64,000 nucleotides of DNA from Allomyces macrogynus ATCC 38327. Lineage: Eukaryota > Blastocladiomycota > Blastocladiomycetes > Blastocladiales > Blastocladiaceae. The DNA lies in assembly GCA_000151295.1 (NCBI GenBank), contig GG745331.1, positions 1,811,155-1,875,154 on the forward strand, in the 5' to 3' direction. A model generated the notes under the pieces. The model did no database searches. It was not told the DNA's origin and saw only the letters and a program-made list of their open reading frames with translations. Positions 42,665-53,356 of this stretch are shown here, in pieces; the stretch's first letter is position 1; the number at the start of each line of letters is the position of its first letter. The position numbers and the translations under genes were made by a program.

Positions 42665-44333
42665 ATGTCGCTGCAAATCATCGACTACCTCGAGGTTGGT
42701 CACGCCCCATGATCCGTCACTTGGCCACCAATTCCATGCACCCGACTTGGGCCGCCCATGCGCTGGCACCATGGAGCGCCCAATTCCACTCCTCGCACGA
42801 CCAGCCCACCATTCTGGACTGACACCAACTGGCTCCAACACGTTCAACAGGGCTACAAGGTGCAGTGCACGCGTCGCGGCGCCTACGCAATTCCGTTCCT
42901 CCAGAACCAGCTCGCCGAGTGCATCGACAACAGTATCACGCCTGCGACTTTTGCGCTTTGCGGTAACCACCCAGACCTGCGCGACCACCGCATCACCGAC
43001 GACTACCTCGACATTTTGCTGATCCCATTTGCCGGCCGCGATTTTTTGACCACCTTGGATCTCTCATTCAACCGCTTGACCGACCGGGGTGGGGCTGCGC
43101 TCGCCAACTGGCTCAAGGTCTATTGGCTCTTATCTTTGCGGTCGCTCGTTGTGATCGTGCTGCTCACTCGACCCGCTAACGCGAATGTAGGACGCGACAT
43201 GCCTCCAGAACCTGATTCTCGCCAGCAACGACCTCGGTCCTGCGGGCGCCGCCGCGCTCGCCAATGCCTTGACCTACAACACGACGCTGCACGCGCTCGA
43301 CTTGAGCCACAACCCGATCGGCGGCGACGGCGGGCTTGCGCTCGCCAGCGTGCTGCAAGTCAACACGACCCTGCAAAATCTAACCGTGCGGCACTGCGAC
43401 TTGGCATTACCGGCGCTCATGGCGCTGTGGACCGTTCTCCACCGCAATACGACGCTGGTCCACGTCGACGTGGCCGATAATCTCGGCGGCGCGCACCACC
43501 ACGCGCCGTCGTTACACGCCGACGCGGTGCGGCACGTCGCGCACATGTTGGCCGTGAATCGCACGGTCACGCACCTTGGGCTCGCGAAATTGAATATCGA
43601 CGACTTTGATGTCATGCAGCATTTGGCACCGGCGATTGAGGCTGCGACGAGTTTGATCTCGCTGGATCTGTCCGGGTAACTACGCTCCCCCTCCTCTCCG
43701 CTCTTCACCCGACAAGTCGCTGACCACTGCCCTCGCTTCCATCTCAGCAACCACATCATGCAAGATGGCGCGCGCGCTCTCGCCCTCGCCATCTCGACGC
43801 ACCCGACCCTCGCCACCCTCGATTTGCGACACAACCATCTCGGATCCGCCGGCAGCGCTGCGCTCGCGCGCTCCCTCCTCGACAACACCGTCCTGACGCA
43901 CCTCTACCTGGCGCACTGCGCTCTCGGCGCCGACGCGCTCCTAACTCTCGCGCACACGCTCCTCTCGCGGACCAACACGACCGTTCGCGTTCTGGCATTG
44001 TGGGGCAACGAGTTCCACCACCGACTCGTGGCCGGACGGAACCCGCCCACGGTACCCGGCGCGCCGGTCATGGATGATCAGGGGCGTGGCGCGTGCGAGG
44101 TGTGGGACGCGGTAGTGAAAGCGGGGAGGGTCGCGAAAGATGCCCTGGACGTGTGTTTTTATTGTGTCGAGGGCGAGTGGAATGTTGCAAGGAACGCCGC
44201 GTTTGCGCCGGATCGGGACGAGGGGGAAGAGGAGGACAGCAAGGATGCGCGGCGTGCGCGGGGTGGACGGGACGCGCCGGTTCGAAGCGCCGAGGGGGTG
44301 GAGAGGGCCGAACTGGCGGGACTGGGCGTGTAA
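42665..44333 (+). CDS. Leucine-rich-repeat protein (ribonuclease-inhibitor type)
   Basis: Exons 42665-42694, 42851-43117, 43191-43675 and 43748-44333 give 455 residues. Repeats of about 28 residues with the RI-type pattern fill residues about 60-350: LTTLDLSFNRLTDRGGAALA, LHALDLSHNPIGGDGGLALA, LISLDLSGNHIMQDGARALA, LATLDLRHNHLGSAGSAALA. The C-terminus (about 360-455) is charged and without a known domain. RI-type LRRs are protein-binding surfaces; no partner can be named. No signal or membrane segment, so probably cytosolic or flagellar. The first donor (GTTGGT) is weak, so the first ten residues are uncertain. Confidence 0.82.
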
Positions 44334-44929
44334 ATGGGGACTCTTGGTTGGATTGTGGACTTGGATATTCTTGGATGGAATCACACGTTTGTTGATGCGA
44401 CGTCGACCTATCGTGTGTCATTTTCACGGCCACCACGAGCATTTGCTTCTGTGGGGAAAGAGCACCGCGACCAGTCCGGATGTACAAACGTGCCTGCCGT
44501 CCAGCGTCACCCGCTCATACAGTGCATTTTGGTCCGGCCAAGGAGCCGCGCGCCGGCCTGCAAGGTGCACAGGCTGCGCGCGGGGAGATCTGCAGTAATC
44601 ACGTTGGTTCGCGCGTCGCGCGTGTCAAGCGAGATCAACATCGGCGGCTCCCGAGCTGCAGGCGATGTCCTCACGCACAGGCCGGTTGTATGTCCTACGA
44701 TCGAATCCTGGTCCGAATGGAAGAAGCGGTTCAGACATTGCCGGCAGGCAACGTGCGTCCAAGGGTATGCGATTTGGGTGGGCAGAGAGGCGGAATGAGT
44801 GTGAAAGCCACAGTGAAAAGTCAAACGAAAGTTTCGCAACAAAAGTCAAAAAGGTTCGGGTCCAGCCGATTGTCGACAAAGAGTTTATGTAAACTTTACT
44901 TGTGTAGAAATTGCCGGTTAAATCTGGGG
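44334..44929. other. Intergenic between LRR gene and tRNA
   Basis: About 600 bases. 3' flank of the LRR gene, becoming AT-richer near the tRNA. No gene was seen. Confidence 0.55.
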
Positions 44930-45011
44930 GACAACATGGCCGAGTGGTTAAGGCGTCTGACTACTAATCAGATACCCTCGTGGTGCGCAGGTTCGAACCC
45001 TGCTGTTGTCG
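44930..45011 (+). tRNA. tRNA-Ser, anticodon ACT
   Basis: 82 nt including the discriminator G. The acceptor stem GACAACA/TGTTGTC pairs fully; the D-arm GCC...GGC, anticodon stem TCTGA/TCAGA and T-arm GCAGG-TTCGAAC-CCTGC are all intact. A long variable arm marks a type II tRNA, as for serine or leucine. The anticodon loop CTACTAA gives ACT, which reads AGU (serine). There is no intron and no encoded CCA. Eukaryotes normally read AGU/AGC with GCT; A34 is unusual here. Confidence 0.88.
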
Positions 45012-45089
45012 TCAAATTGTGCTTGAAAGCGTGCCAGATCGTCGGTGGGGTGTAGCGTGGTGTGAAATTGTCCTTTTGGTCTGGGCAAC

Positions 45090-46470
45090 TAATTCCAGCT
45101 TGGGTCATGGTTGTGGGACTCAATCGAGTCATTTCCTTCTCCACTGCATCTTGGAGACTTGGCAAGTGAGCTTGCACACCTGAGAGAGCACATTGCACTA
45201 TCAATGACAGCCAAAGACCACCTGCAATTTTGTGTGAACCTGGCTATGAGCCAGCTATGCACTTGTACCAGGTGGTGCCAGCTGCATTGCCCCCAGCCAA
45301 ACAGCAGGTGACTGGGGAGCAACACTGGCACAAACAGCATGCTGTTGATTGAGGCTGGTGGTGCAAAACCTGTGGCAGCAGTGGGCTGCACAGGGTGACC
45401 CAAGGTGGTTGCAGCAGCAGAACCATGACTGTGGGTAGGCAACATGACTGGGACTGTGAGTGTGCAGTGGAGTGCCATTCCTTGGGTTGCAACATTGGTG
45501 CAGGGTGAGTTCATGGCAGCACAGGGCGGGTTCATGGAAATGCAGGTTCTTGTTGTGGTTTGCAGCAAGTCAGGCGTGTCAGTGTTGGTTGGCAGTGGAG
45601 AGGGTGCATCACAATGTTGTTGTCAATGACAATACCAGTGGGCAATTGACAATGGTGGTGGTCAAGTCAAAGATGACAACAACAATGTGCAGGGAACTGG
45701 CAATGCTGGACAGACAGCCAACAAGATGGGGACATAAGCTCACCAGTTGATGGCCAACCTGTTGCAAGGCTCAGGCAGAGGGTTGGGCAGGGGTGGAGCT
45801 CCACCTGCACTGGCAAGTCTTCACTAGACCCTGCAGGGGTCATGCTTGGGCAGCACAACTAGCATGATCTCAGCCATGGTGGGCACTGATGCAGGCTTGG
45901 TCACCCTTGCAGCAACAAGTTTGGTGATGACAGTGTCCATGGTGGGCGACTGGCGCATGTGCAGGCACAGGACCTGCCACGCCAGTGGCTGCATGATTGC
46001 CCCATTGCTCACAATGTTGACAACTAAGGGACAAGCACCTTGGGCCACAAAAGCATCCACATTTATGGATTGTGTGGGACGATGTTCTCATCCTTTTTTG
46101 TATGTGCCAATGCAGGCCCTTCCACTCTCTCGAGATTCTGAGGTGGACAAATACCATATGTGAGGGTGGGATAACAGGAAACAGCAACTTGAGCTTCTGG
46201 CGGTCCAGGCCTGGGCGGCTGAGCCTGCTGGTGCATGGTCTGGCTCTGACAGGGCAGACGGCTCAAGCCACTACCCTGCTCAGCCGCCAAGGCCTGGACC
46301 GCCCAGCACAACACAGGAAGCTCAAGTTTCTGTTTCCTACGATCCCACCCTCACATACAGTAGCACTTTGACTCATGATCGCCTGCAGTGAGCTGTACTC
46401 TGTAGGAGTAGTCACCATGACTATATCCATATGTTGAAGCTCAGCCTGCACACATCTGCCATGACGTCCC
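45090..46470. mobile_element. CpG-depleted insert, candidate inactivated transposon
   Basis: About 1.4 kb with very few CG dinucleotides and abundant TG/CA, while all neighbouring DNA is CG-rich. This is the footprint of cytosine methylation followed by deamination, which in fungi usually marks silenced repeats. It begins about 80 bases after the tRNA-Ser gene, a frequent landing place of several retroelement groups. It contains a large imperfect inverted repeat near its right end. No transposase or polymerase could be read; any coding frames are destroyed. Element type and borders are inferred. Confidence 0.5.
46157..46357. repeat. Large imperfect inverted repeat (hairpin)
   Basis: Left arm about 46157-46224 and right arm about 46278-46357 are imperfect reverse complements; GTGAGGGTGGGAT, GGAAACAG, ACTTGAGCTT, GGCGGTCCAGGCC and GGCGGCTGAGC recur in inverted orientation. 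The loop is about 53 bases. The right arm has an insertion of about 12 bases. It lies inside the CpG-depleted block. Confidence 0.75.
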
Positions 46471-46777
46471 ATTTATTACAACGGACGTGGCGGTCGCTGG
46501 GCTGGCGTGCTGCCTCGTTCGAGCAGACCTGAGTAACAGCCGACGTTCTGCGCAACACATTCAAACCGCATTCCGGCCCCAGGCGTGGAGAATGAAACGA
46601 ACGTGCGAGATGCTGTGGTGACTTTCATGTGACATGCTCAGTGAGCAGAACTGTGATCGTCGTCGTTTGTTCAAAAATCCCTTGCCAGGTGCACCAGCGG
46701 ATTCCTCGACCGATTGCCGTCGTACTGGAACAAGACTACCAGCAATCTATTCGCCCGCTTTCAAGCTCGCTGCCGTC

Positions 46778-47311
46778 ATGTCGGTCAGTTGGCCCCGCTC
46801 GCGGTCATGGATCAATCTCTCCTAACTATTCCAAGGCTGACGCCCGACCGCCCACTTGCACATTGATGTTAGTTTGTGCCCATCAACCCGAAACCGTTCC
46901 TGGCCGACTTGAACGGCAAGCCCGTGATTGTCAAGCTCAAGTGGGGCATGGAGTACAAGGGCATTCTCGTCGCCGTCGACGGGTACATGAACCTCAAGGT
47001 GTGTCAGTGCGTTAACGCGGTGGGGACGAGACGATTTCCGAGCACACCGAAAAACTCACGACGGTTCTCCATGTAGCTGCAAGACACGGAAGAGTACATT
47101 GACGGTGTCAATACGGGCGCGCTTGGGGAGGTGCTCATTCGGTACGCGCTGCTCTCGCCCCCATGTCGCACCCCCAAACTTGTGGAAATGACTGACGTGC
47201 ACTCTCCCTCCCTTGTGCCGAACGTCTAGTTGCAACAATGTGCTCTACCTCCGCGGCGCCGACACGGCACCAGCAGAACCGGCCGAGGACGTGGCCATGG
47301 ACGAGGCGTAA
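46778..47311 (+). CDS. Small nuclear ribonucleoprotein F (SmF)
   Basis: Exons 46778-46783, 46873-46998, 47077-47141 and 47230-47311 give 92 residues. The protein matches SmF across its length: [38 protein letters not shown] (Sm1), then EEYIDG and [15 protein letters not shown] (Sm2), with a short acidic tail. SmF is one of seven Sm proteins forming the ring on U1, U2, U4 and U5 snRNAs. The first coding exon is only six bases (ATGTCG), chosen because a GTCAGT donor follows and it restores the conserved MS start. Introns are 78-89 nt. Confidence 0.95.
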
Positions 47312-47499
47312 GCACCCTCACGCGCGAGATGGTGGACGACCACCCGGCACGGCCCCTCCTTTCTTTTTGTACAGGTCATGATCGCATCTTCTTCAGAGTA
47401 AATATTGGTTGTGCACGACCCTCGTTCCATTTCCCAATCACGCCTTGAGCTATACTCACATTTATCGGTTTCGCGAAAACGAGCGATCTCCTCCTCTGC

Positions 47500-48803
47500 T
47501 TACTTGCCAAACCGCTGCTCAACCTTCTGCAACCGCTGCAACGCGCGGTGCACAAACGCCGGCGTCAGCGCACACCCACCGCCACCGGCCTGCTCGTGGT
47601 AGAGCTCCGAGACGCGCAGCGACCATGGCGGGTAACCCAGCAACTGCAGTGCCGCGGTCGGGATCAGAACCAGGTCCGGATCCGGGATCGTCGAGACCAG
47701 TGGGAGCGTGCCATCTGGAGTGGAGGGGAGGCGCACGTGTCGCGCGATCAGCGCCTTGCCGTGGATTGCCGGATCCAGGAGGTACACGGCGAGGTCGGAG
47801 GAGGAGGAGGAGGAGGAGGAGGAGGAGGAGGAGGAGGAGGAGGGGGCAGCAAGTCCCACGTCCGGGATATCGGTGTGCGGCGAAGTGATGCGCCATGCGC
47901 GTGCGGTGGGGGAGCGCGCGGCGAGGTCGGCGTAGGCGCGCGACAGGTCGGTCACAGCGCGATCGCGGTCTAGGATCGTAGTGCGTGTCAGTCGATAAGG
48001 CGGCGGAGCGACGGCATGCGTAGGGATCTCATACCGGATCCTGGCATCAGCAATACGCTGACCGAAGCGAGCTCATCTTCGGCCAACGCCTTCACGGCCG
48101 TTGCGACCGCGACGGCAACTTGTCGTTCAGGTGTCGGGACCAGCCCAATTGCCGCGAACCCACGCCAAAGGAGCCGCCACGGTGCGCACGGGCCCCACGC
48201 GTCGATCGCCCAAGTTGGCGCAATGATCGCCAAATGCCGTGGGACCGTCGCGTACGTGTGTCCCGGCGTCGGCAGACCCGCGAGCCACGCTCTCCACCCG
48301 GCGGTTGGTCGGTGCGACGTGGCGAGCCACCACTGCGCGAGCGACTTCGTGCCGCGGACAAGGTGCGGGATAGTGACGGCTACGAGCCAGTGTAGCGCGA
48401 GGACCACGGCAAGGAGCACGGTCAAGAGCGAAGACCCAATCTGGGCGGTCCAGACGCTGCGAGCCGTGATCGGTGGTGATTGGTCGAACAAGGGCTTCGT
48501 AGAACCGTCCAGATCGGGGTTTACGGCAGGAACAACGTGGTCCTTGGCACGTTCGCATGGTACGGCCGCGCGGTCGGCTGTTGATTGCGAAACGGATGGC
48601 ATCGAGGTGACGGTCGCGAGCCGAACCTGGTCCGTGCTGCCGGACTGTGGCGCCGTTTTTGGTACAGCGAGTACAACGCGCGGTAAACTGGCAGCAGCAG
48701 CGGGCCTTGCTTGCAGCACACGAGCGTTTTTGGGTGCGACCTTGACAGCTCGAGCGGGTGAAGCGTGGTCCAAGAGGGTCGCAATAGCGACAGCGTTGGC
48801 CAT
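47500..48803 (-). CDS. NUS1/NgBR-like subunit of dehydrodolichyl diphosphate synthase
   Basis: Exons (minus) 48803-48035 and 47969-47500 give 412 residues; an in-frame ATG at 48908 would add 35. NUS1 pairs with the catalytic cis-prenyltransferase at the ER to make dolichol precursors for glycosylation. The C-terminus carries the family marks: PDPDLVLI, LLGYPPWSLRVSELYHE and ALQRLQKVEQRFGK, including the terminal RxG motif needed for activity. A membrane segment (SLLTVLLAVVLALHWLVAV) lies at about residues 128-146. Oddity: a run of about 15 serines, from TCC repeats (plus strand about 47797-47841), sits inside the synthase-like domain. The long Ala/Pro-rich N-terminus is not conserved. Confidence 0.85.
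47797..47841 (+). repeat. GGA trinucleotide repeat encoding polyserine
   Basis: About 15 tandem GGA units on the plus strand, read as serine (TCC) on the NUS1 coding strand. Uninterrupted, so copy number is probably variable. Confidence 0.85.
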
Positions 48804-49321
48804 GGGGTATCGTGCTGGTGCTGGTGCAGCTGTTGGTGGTCGTGGAGGAGAAGCGCAAGCTTGCAACGTGTTGGGCGCGGGAGCGGGGGTGCGCCGATCA
48901 ACGATCAAGAGAAATGATGGTGCTGCGCGGGTGCTGCGGGCAGCCAGTCGGGTTGCGCCTGGTTGCGCTTGCGCGGAAGCTCAACGACGACACCAGGTTG
49001 TCTCTCGCTACTGTTGCTGCTCCTGAAGTGAAGCTCACAAACCACACGTGCTGCCACTTGGATGCCACGCTGCAATGGGAGACGCGCCGTCACGTTTCGA
49101 TCGAAGCGTTGGAGAGAACAGGGCCCTGGTCCTGGCTCTTCGTTCCCACCCGTTCCCACCTTGCAGCTGGCCGAGCAGCGTCGACCCGCCCGCCCGACAA
49201 GCAAACTGACGCTGTCGACCACGGCTCCTGTCCTCTCGTTGCAGGAATCGGCGCCCGGCTCTGCCACGACGCAGACAGCCACGGCCCACGAGTCAACACA
49301 TCGACCTTGCTCACGATCACC
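48804..49321. other. Divergent intergenic region
   Basis: 518 bases between NUS1 (-) and the F-box gene (+), containing both promoters. The alternative NUS1 start at 48908 would shorten it. No TATA box or other gene was seen. Confidence 0.5.
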
Positions 49322-50763
49322 ATGACCAACCTTGGCGCCATGGACACGATGCCGCTCGAACTGGCCGGGAACATTGCACGCTACTGCGACTTCGTGTCGT
49401 GCTGCCGCCTAGCTGCCGCCTCTCGCACCTGGCGCGACCATGTTTTGGCGCTAACCCGCCCAGCATCGCCCACGTCGCAGATTGCACCGCATGGCTCGTT
49501 GCCAAATTGTCGACGTGCAACTGGTCATCGCAAGGAGGCACCTGCACTTCATCATGCTGTCATCGACGTTACGCGCCTGGCTCGCCTTCTCGGCCACGAG
49601 CAAACCCGCTCTCCGCGCTCACCCAACCAACCGCGTAGCGTCGCGCTCGCTCTCCGCGCTCACCCAACCAACCGCGTAGCGTCGCGCTCGCTCTGCTTCA
49701 ACATGCTGCTGCCCTGACCGTGACCCCGCCCGACCTCTCCCAACTCTCACCCGACCCGACCGCCACAGACGCCGTCGAGGACGCCGGCGACCTGGACACG
49801 TACCGCACTTTCCTCGCCAACCACATGCCCGCGATCACGTCGCTCAATCTCTCTCGCGCGCTGCGTCTGACCAACGCGCACATTCTCGCAGCACTCGACG
49901 CGACCGGCACCAATCTGACGCGGCTCGACCTCTCGCGATGCCCCAACATCACTGCCGACCTGTGCACGACACTGGCCGCGCGCCCCTGGCGCTCACTGCG
50001 GCTGTCGTGGACGCGGATCGGGTCCGACGGAGTCGACACGCTCATAGCCGCGTGGACGGAGCGGCCGGACTTGATTGCAAACCTCGACGACGTGGCGCTC
50101 GCTGGGCTCAGTCTCGTCCCGCACACGGTTCAAGACCTTATGGCCGTTTTCGCGCGCGAATGGCACCGGCGCGCGGTGGACCCGAAGCGCTGTCGGATGC
50201 GCGTTGATGTGTCGCACACGATGCAAATGTCGGGTGCTCGGCACTTGGTCCCAGCGTGGGTCCCGCACAAGGAGGCGTCGCTGCACGGACTCGATTTGAA
50301 CGTGGCGTACTGTGACGGCGTGTATGGAGGGGATGTGGCCGTGCTCGAGCGTGCGGGTGCCGCCGTGACGTGCTCGCCGTGGGTCGTTGTGATCCCGGCC
50401 GCAGAACCGGTGGAGAAGGTCGGTGCACTGATGCAGGGCCAGGACGTTGCGACGACGGCAAGCATTGCGGCCGAGCGGGGGTGGACCGGGTTGCTGAGCG
50501 ACGTTCTCGCGCTCGCGCCGACGGGAGCTGAACTGACCAAGCCCGTGGATGTTGGGTCGAGAATCGATTCGGCAGGTTTGCCGGTTGGCGTCGAGGCCGA
50601 CGCGACTGCCATGCCCGCCGTTGCCGAGGCAGCAGGCGGTGACGTGCTATCCACCAGTGCAACTTCGGAAAGTCGGCCGCGCACGCCCGTCGGTGGCGTC
50701 GACTTGGACGGCCCTCCCGCGGCAGTGGTGCAGTCGCCGTGCGCTGAGCGGATTACTGTCTGA
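49322..50763 (+). CDS. F-box/LRR protein, frame broken by a 41-bp tandem duplication
   Basis: The start at 49322 opens an F-box-like domain (MDTMPLELAGNIARYCDFVS then CCRLAAASRTWRD). The second frame (to 50763) has leucine-rich repeats (ITSLNLSRALRLTNAHILAA, LTRLDLSRCPNITADL). F-box proteins are substrate adaptors of SCF ubiquitin ligases. Between them, 41 bases are duplicated in tandem (49607-49647 and 49648-49688), shifting the frame. With one copy counted the whole would be 1401 bases, 466 residues, in one frame. So the gene is probably intact apart from this duplication, which is either a real mutation or an assembly artefact. The C-terminal half after about residue 310 has no known domain. 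Confidence 0.65.
49607..49688 (+). repeat. 41-bp perfect tandem duplication
   Basis: Two identical adjacent 41-base copies, 49607-49647 and 49648-49688, with six bases of a third. The repeat interrupts the F-box/LRR reading frame. Confidence 0.95.
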
Positions 50764-50841
50764 CGGAGCAGTGGAGACTGGGCAAACAGAACGGCGCTCG
50801 TGGACAAATAAATGAGTCTACAGCCATTACTATGGATATCA

Positions 50842-51355
50842 TCACCACCGCACGATTTTCGGTTCCTTCTTGCCATCGTCGACCTTGGTCGAGGCCCTGA
50901 TGAGCAGCTCCTCCATTTCGCCGGGCGAGGGCGGCACGTACGTGTCTGGCGGTTTTTGGACGGGGACCATGTCCCAGTCGTCGAGCGCTTCGGCAGCGGA
51001 TCCTGCTTGCAGCCGCTATCGATTCCGCGCAAGCGAGTGAGCACCGTCTTTGATGTTTCCGGAGTTCACGGCGAGAACCCATGCCGTGTGCACGTACAAA
51101 GTACTCTTCGCGCACATCAAAGTTCTTTTTCCGCTTGCCGTCCATCGCGAGCGCTTCGTCGCGCGACATTTGCTGAACCTTGGTCGAATTGTAGTCGACC
51201 TTGGTCTGCGTCAGGTGTGCGAGCGCAAATGATCCGCCCACCAAGATCCCGATCAGCGGCAGGCCAAAGTAGAGGAACGGGTGCTTGCGAACGGCGGGCG
51301 CTAGGTGCTGCGCGCTGCGCAGTTTGGGCGCGGGCCGTGGAAGTCGGTCCGCCAT
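50842..51355 (-). CDS. COX16-like cytochrome c oxidase assembly protein
   Basis: Exons (minus) 51355-51098 and 51015-50842 give 143 residues. COX16 is a mitochondrial inner-membrane protein needed to insert COX2/COX1 into cytochrome oxidase. A single membrane helix (FLYFGLPLIGILVGGSFALA, about residues 27-46) follows a basic N-terminus; after it come HLTQTKVDY, a basic segment, EEYFRLQ, and DDWDMVPVQKPPD, matching the family's D-x-W near the C-terminus. The length fits fungal members. The intron has a GTACGT donor and a TAG acceptor. The stop lies 79 bases from the stop of the convergent F-box gene. Confidence 0.85.
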
Positions 51356-51891
51356 GGTCGAGCGCGATGGATGTTGGCGTGCGGATCTGGTGAGGGTTCA
51401 CGGCGCGCGTGTTGATCGGGTGCAAGTACTGGCGGTCCTGTTGAAGCTGATTGTCGTCCACGATGATTTAATTCGACTTGCACGGGAAAGGACAAGAGCG
51501 ATCTGCACAAGATTAAATACAGACTCTACTCGTGCAACTCACGAGTTGCACGCAGGCACCTGCGCTGTCGTCTCGCATGCCAGTTTGCCGGGCGGTTTCG
51601 GCCGTGCATCATGGGCCCCCGAAAGCTCCCGCAGTGCTGAAGCAAAAAATGCCCGCGTGTCGCTCTTTTCTTGGGTCAAGCCATGATCAGCCATGATCAC
51701 ACCGCCACAAAGAGACAGTTTTGCAAAGATTTTGCATCGTCGGCGCTCGTCGACCCGCAATCCGCCCAACTGCACCTCTCTCCTTGTCTCTGCTCTCTGC
51801 TGTGTTCTCCGGCCGACTTTTGTCGCTGCAAGCCGCTACTTGGACCCGCACTTGACTGCAAGCCAGCCCACCAGCAGCACCAGTATCCGCC
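51356..51891. other. Divergent intergenic region
   Basis: Promoter region shared by COX16 (-) and the mitochondrial carrier (+), 536 bases. No TATA box and no gene were seen. Confidence 0.5.
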
Positions 51892-53142
51892 ATGTCATCC
51901 CCCGCCACCGACAAGTCGCCGAGCTCGAGCAACCGTGCGGCCAAGGAGATTCTTGCTGGCAGTTTTGGCGGTGTTTGCCAAGTGTTCAGCGGACAGGTCA
52001 GTCTTGATATCGCTCGTCGTTCGGTCCTGATCAAGAATTTGCGTGCTGACCCTGCCGTCGCCGTTATGTAGCCTTTCGACACGATCAAAGTGGTCGGTAC
52101 TCGATGATGATACGCCGCGGCTGGTGGAGAGCTCGTTGGTGCTGTCAGGCATGCCGAATCCGAGCCCTGACTCCGCCCCTGTTCGTTCCGCCTCCAGCGC
52201 CTGCAAACGCAGCCGAACCCGCCGATCTACAACGGTGTCGTCGACTGCGTCAAGAAGACGATTGCCAATGACGGGTTCAAGGGTCTCTACAAGGTAATTC
52301 ACGACCACGAGCTCGGATCCGTCGAGCTTCTCCCTACCCTCCGCTGACCTGCCCTCTCTCCCTTCCGACTTCCAGGGCACCGTGACCCCCCTCGTCGGCA
52401 TTGGCGCGTGCGTTTCGATCCAATTTGCGACCCTCGAACACGTCAAGCGTCTCTTCACGCAGCAAAACAACGGCAACCCGAACCTGACCCTGTCGCAGCT
52501 CTACATGGCCGGTGCCGCCTCGGGTGTTGCCAACTCGATCGTTTCGGGCCCCGTCGAGCACATTCGTACGCGGCTGCAGGTGCAGACGGGCGCCACGCTC
52601 CAGTACAAGGGCCCGCTCGACTGCCTGCGCCAGATTTACTCGAAGCACGGGATCGCCGGCGTCTACAAGGGCCAGGCGATCACGCTCGTGCGCGAGTTCC
52701 AGGGCTACGGCGCCTACTTTTTGATGTACGAGTACATTATCCAACGAGCGTGTCAGAAGCACGAGGTCGCGCGGAGTCAGTTGAGTACTGCGCAGGTCAT
52801 GGGCGCTGGTGGCATGGCCGGGTATGCGATGTGGTACGTTTTTGACTCGTTTTATTTGGTTCAAATGAGCGGCGACGGAGCCTGACCGATGTTGTCCACC
52901 GCGTATCAAGGGCCACGGTCTTCCCAGTCGACGTCGTCAAGAGTAAGCTGCAAACCGACGCCATTGGCAAGGGGGACCGCAAGTACGCATCGGCGCTCGA
53001 CTGTTTCCGCAAGACCTTGGCCGCCGAGGGGATCCGCGGCCTCTACAAGGGGTTTGTCCCGTGCATGCTGCGTGCCGCGCCCGTCAACGCCATCACGTTC
53101 CTCGGGTTCGAGTTGGCCATGAACGTGCTCGGTCGCGACTAG
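51892..53142 (+). CDS. Mitochondrial carrier (SLC25 family), carnitine/amino-acid carrier branch
   Basis: Exons 51892-51996, 52072-52092, 52198-52293, 52376-52833 and 52911-53142 give 303 residues. Three repeats each carry the carrier signature: [21 protein letters not shown] and [11 protein letters not shown], with GLYKG-type ends. It exchanges metabolites across the mitochondrial inner membrane. The region [20 protein letters not shown] resembles the carnitine/acylcarnitine and Ymc1-like carriers, but the substrate was not determined. Exon 2 is only 21 nt and encodes the first signature motif. The N-terminal 16 residues are polar and not a cleavable presequence, as usual for carriers. Confidence 0.92.
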
Positions 53143-53356
53143 TCGATGCGGTGTGGATCGTGTGCTTGGAGATCAGATTACCCCCCCTTTGCTTTCGCTT
53201 TGCTCAATGCAGTTTGGTTTGGTTGGGGTTTGGAAAGAAAGATAGAAAGGCTGAGTGTCATTGCGTCCTGCGCTGCCGCCCCTTTCCCGTCCAAGTGCAC
53301 AAACCAAACCAGCATCTCGTGAATCGCAAACCCCAACCACCACAAAGTCGTCCAGT

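Larger units (their letters stand above)
45012..46777. other. Intergenic, mostly the CpG-depleted insert
   Basis: Between the tRNA and the SmF gene. The stretch about 45090-46470 is a separate, CpG-poor block described as a mobile-element candidate; the last 300 bases return to normal composition and hold the SmF promoter. Open frames here are short and lack motifs. Confidence 0.55.
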
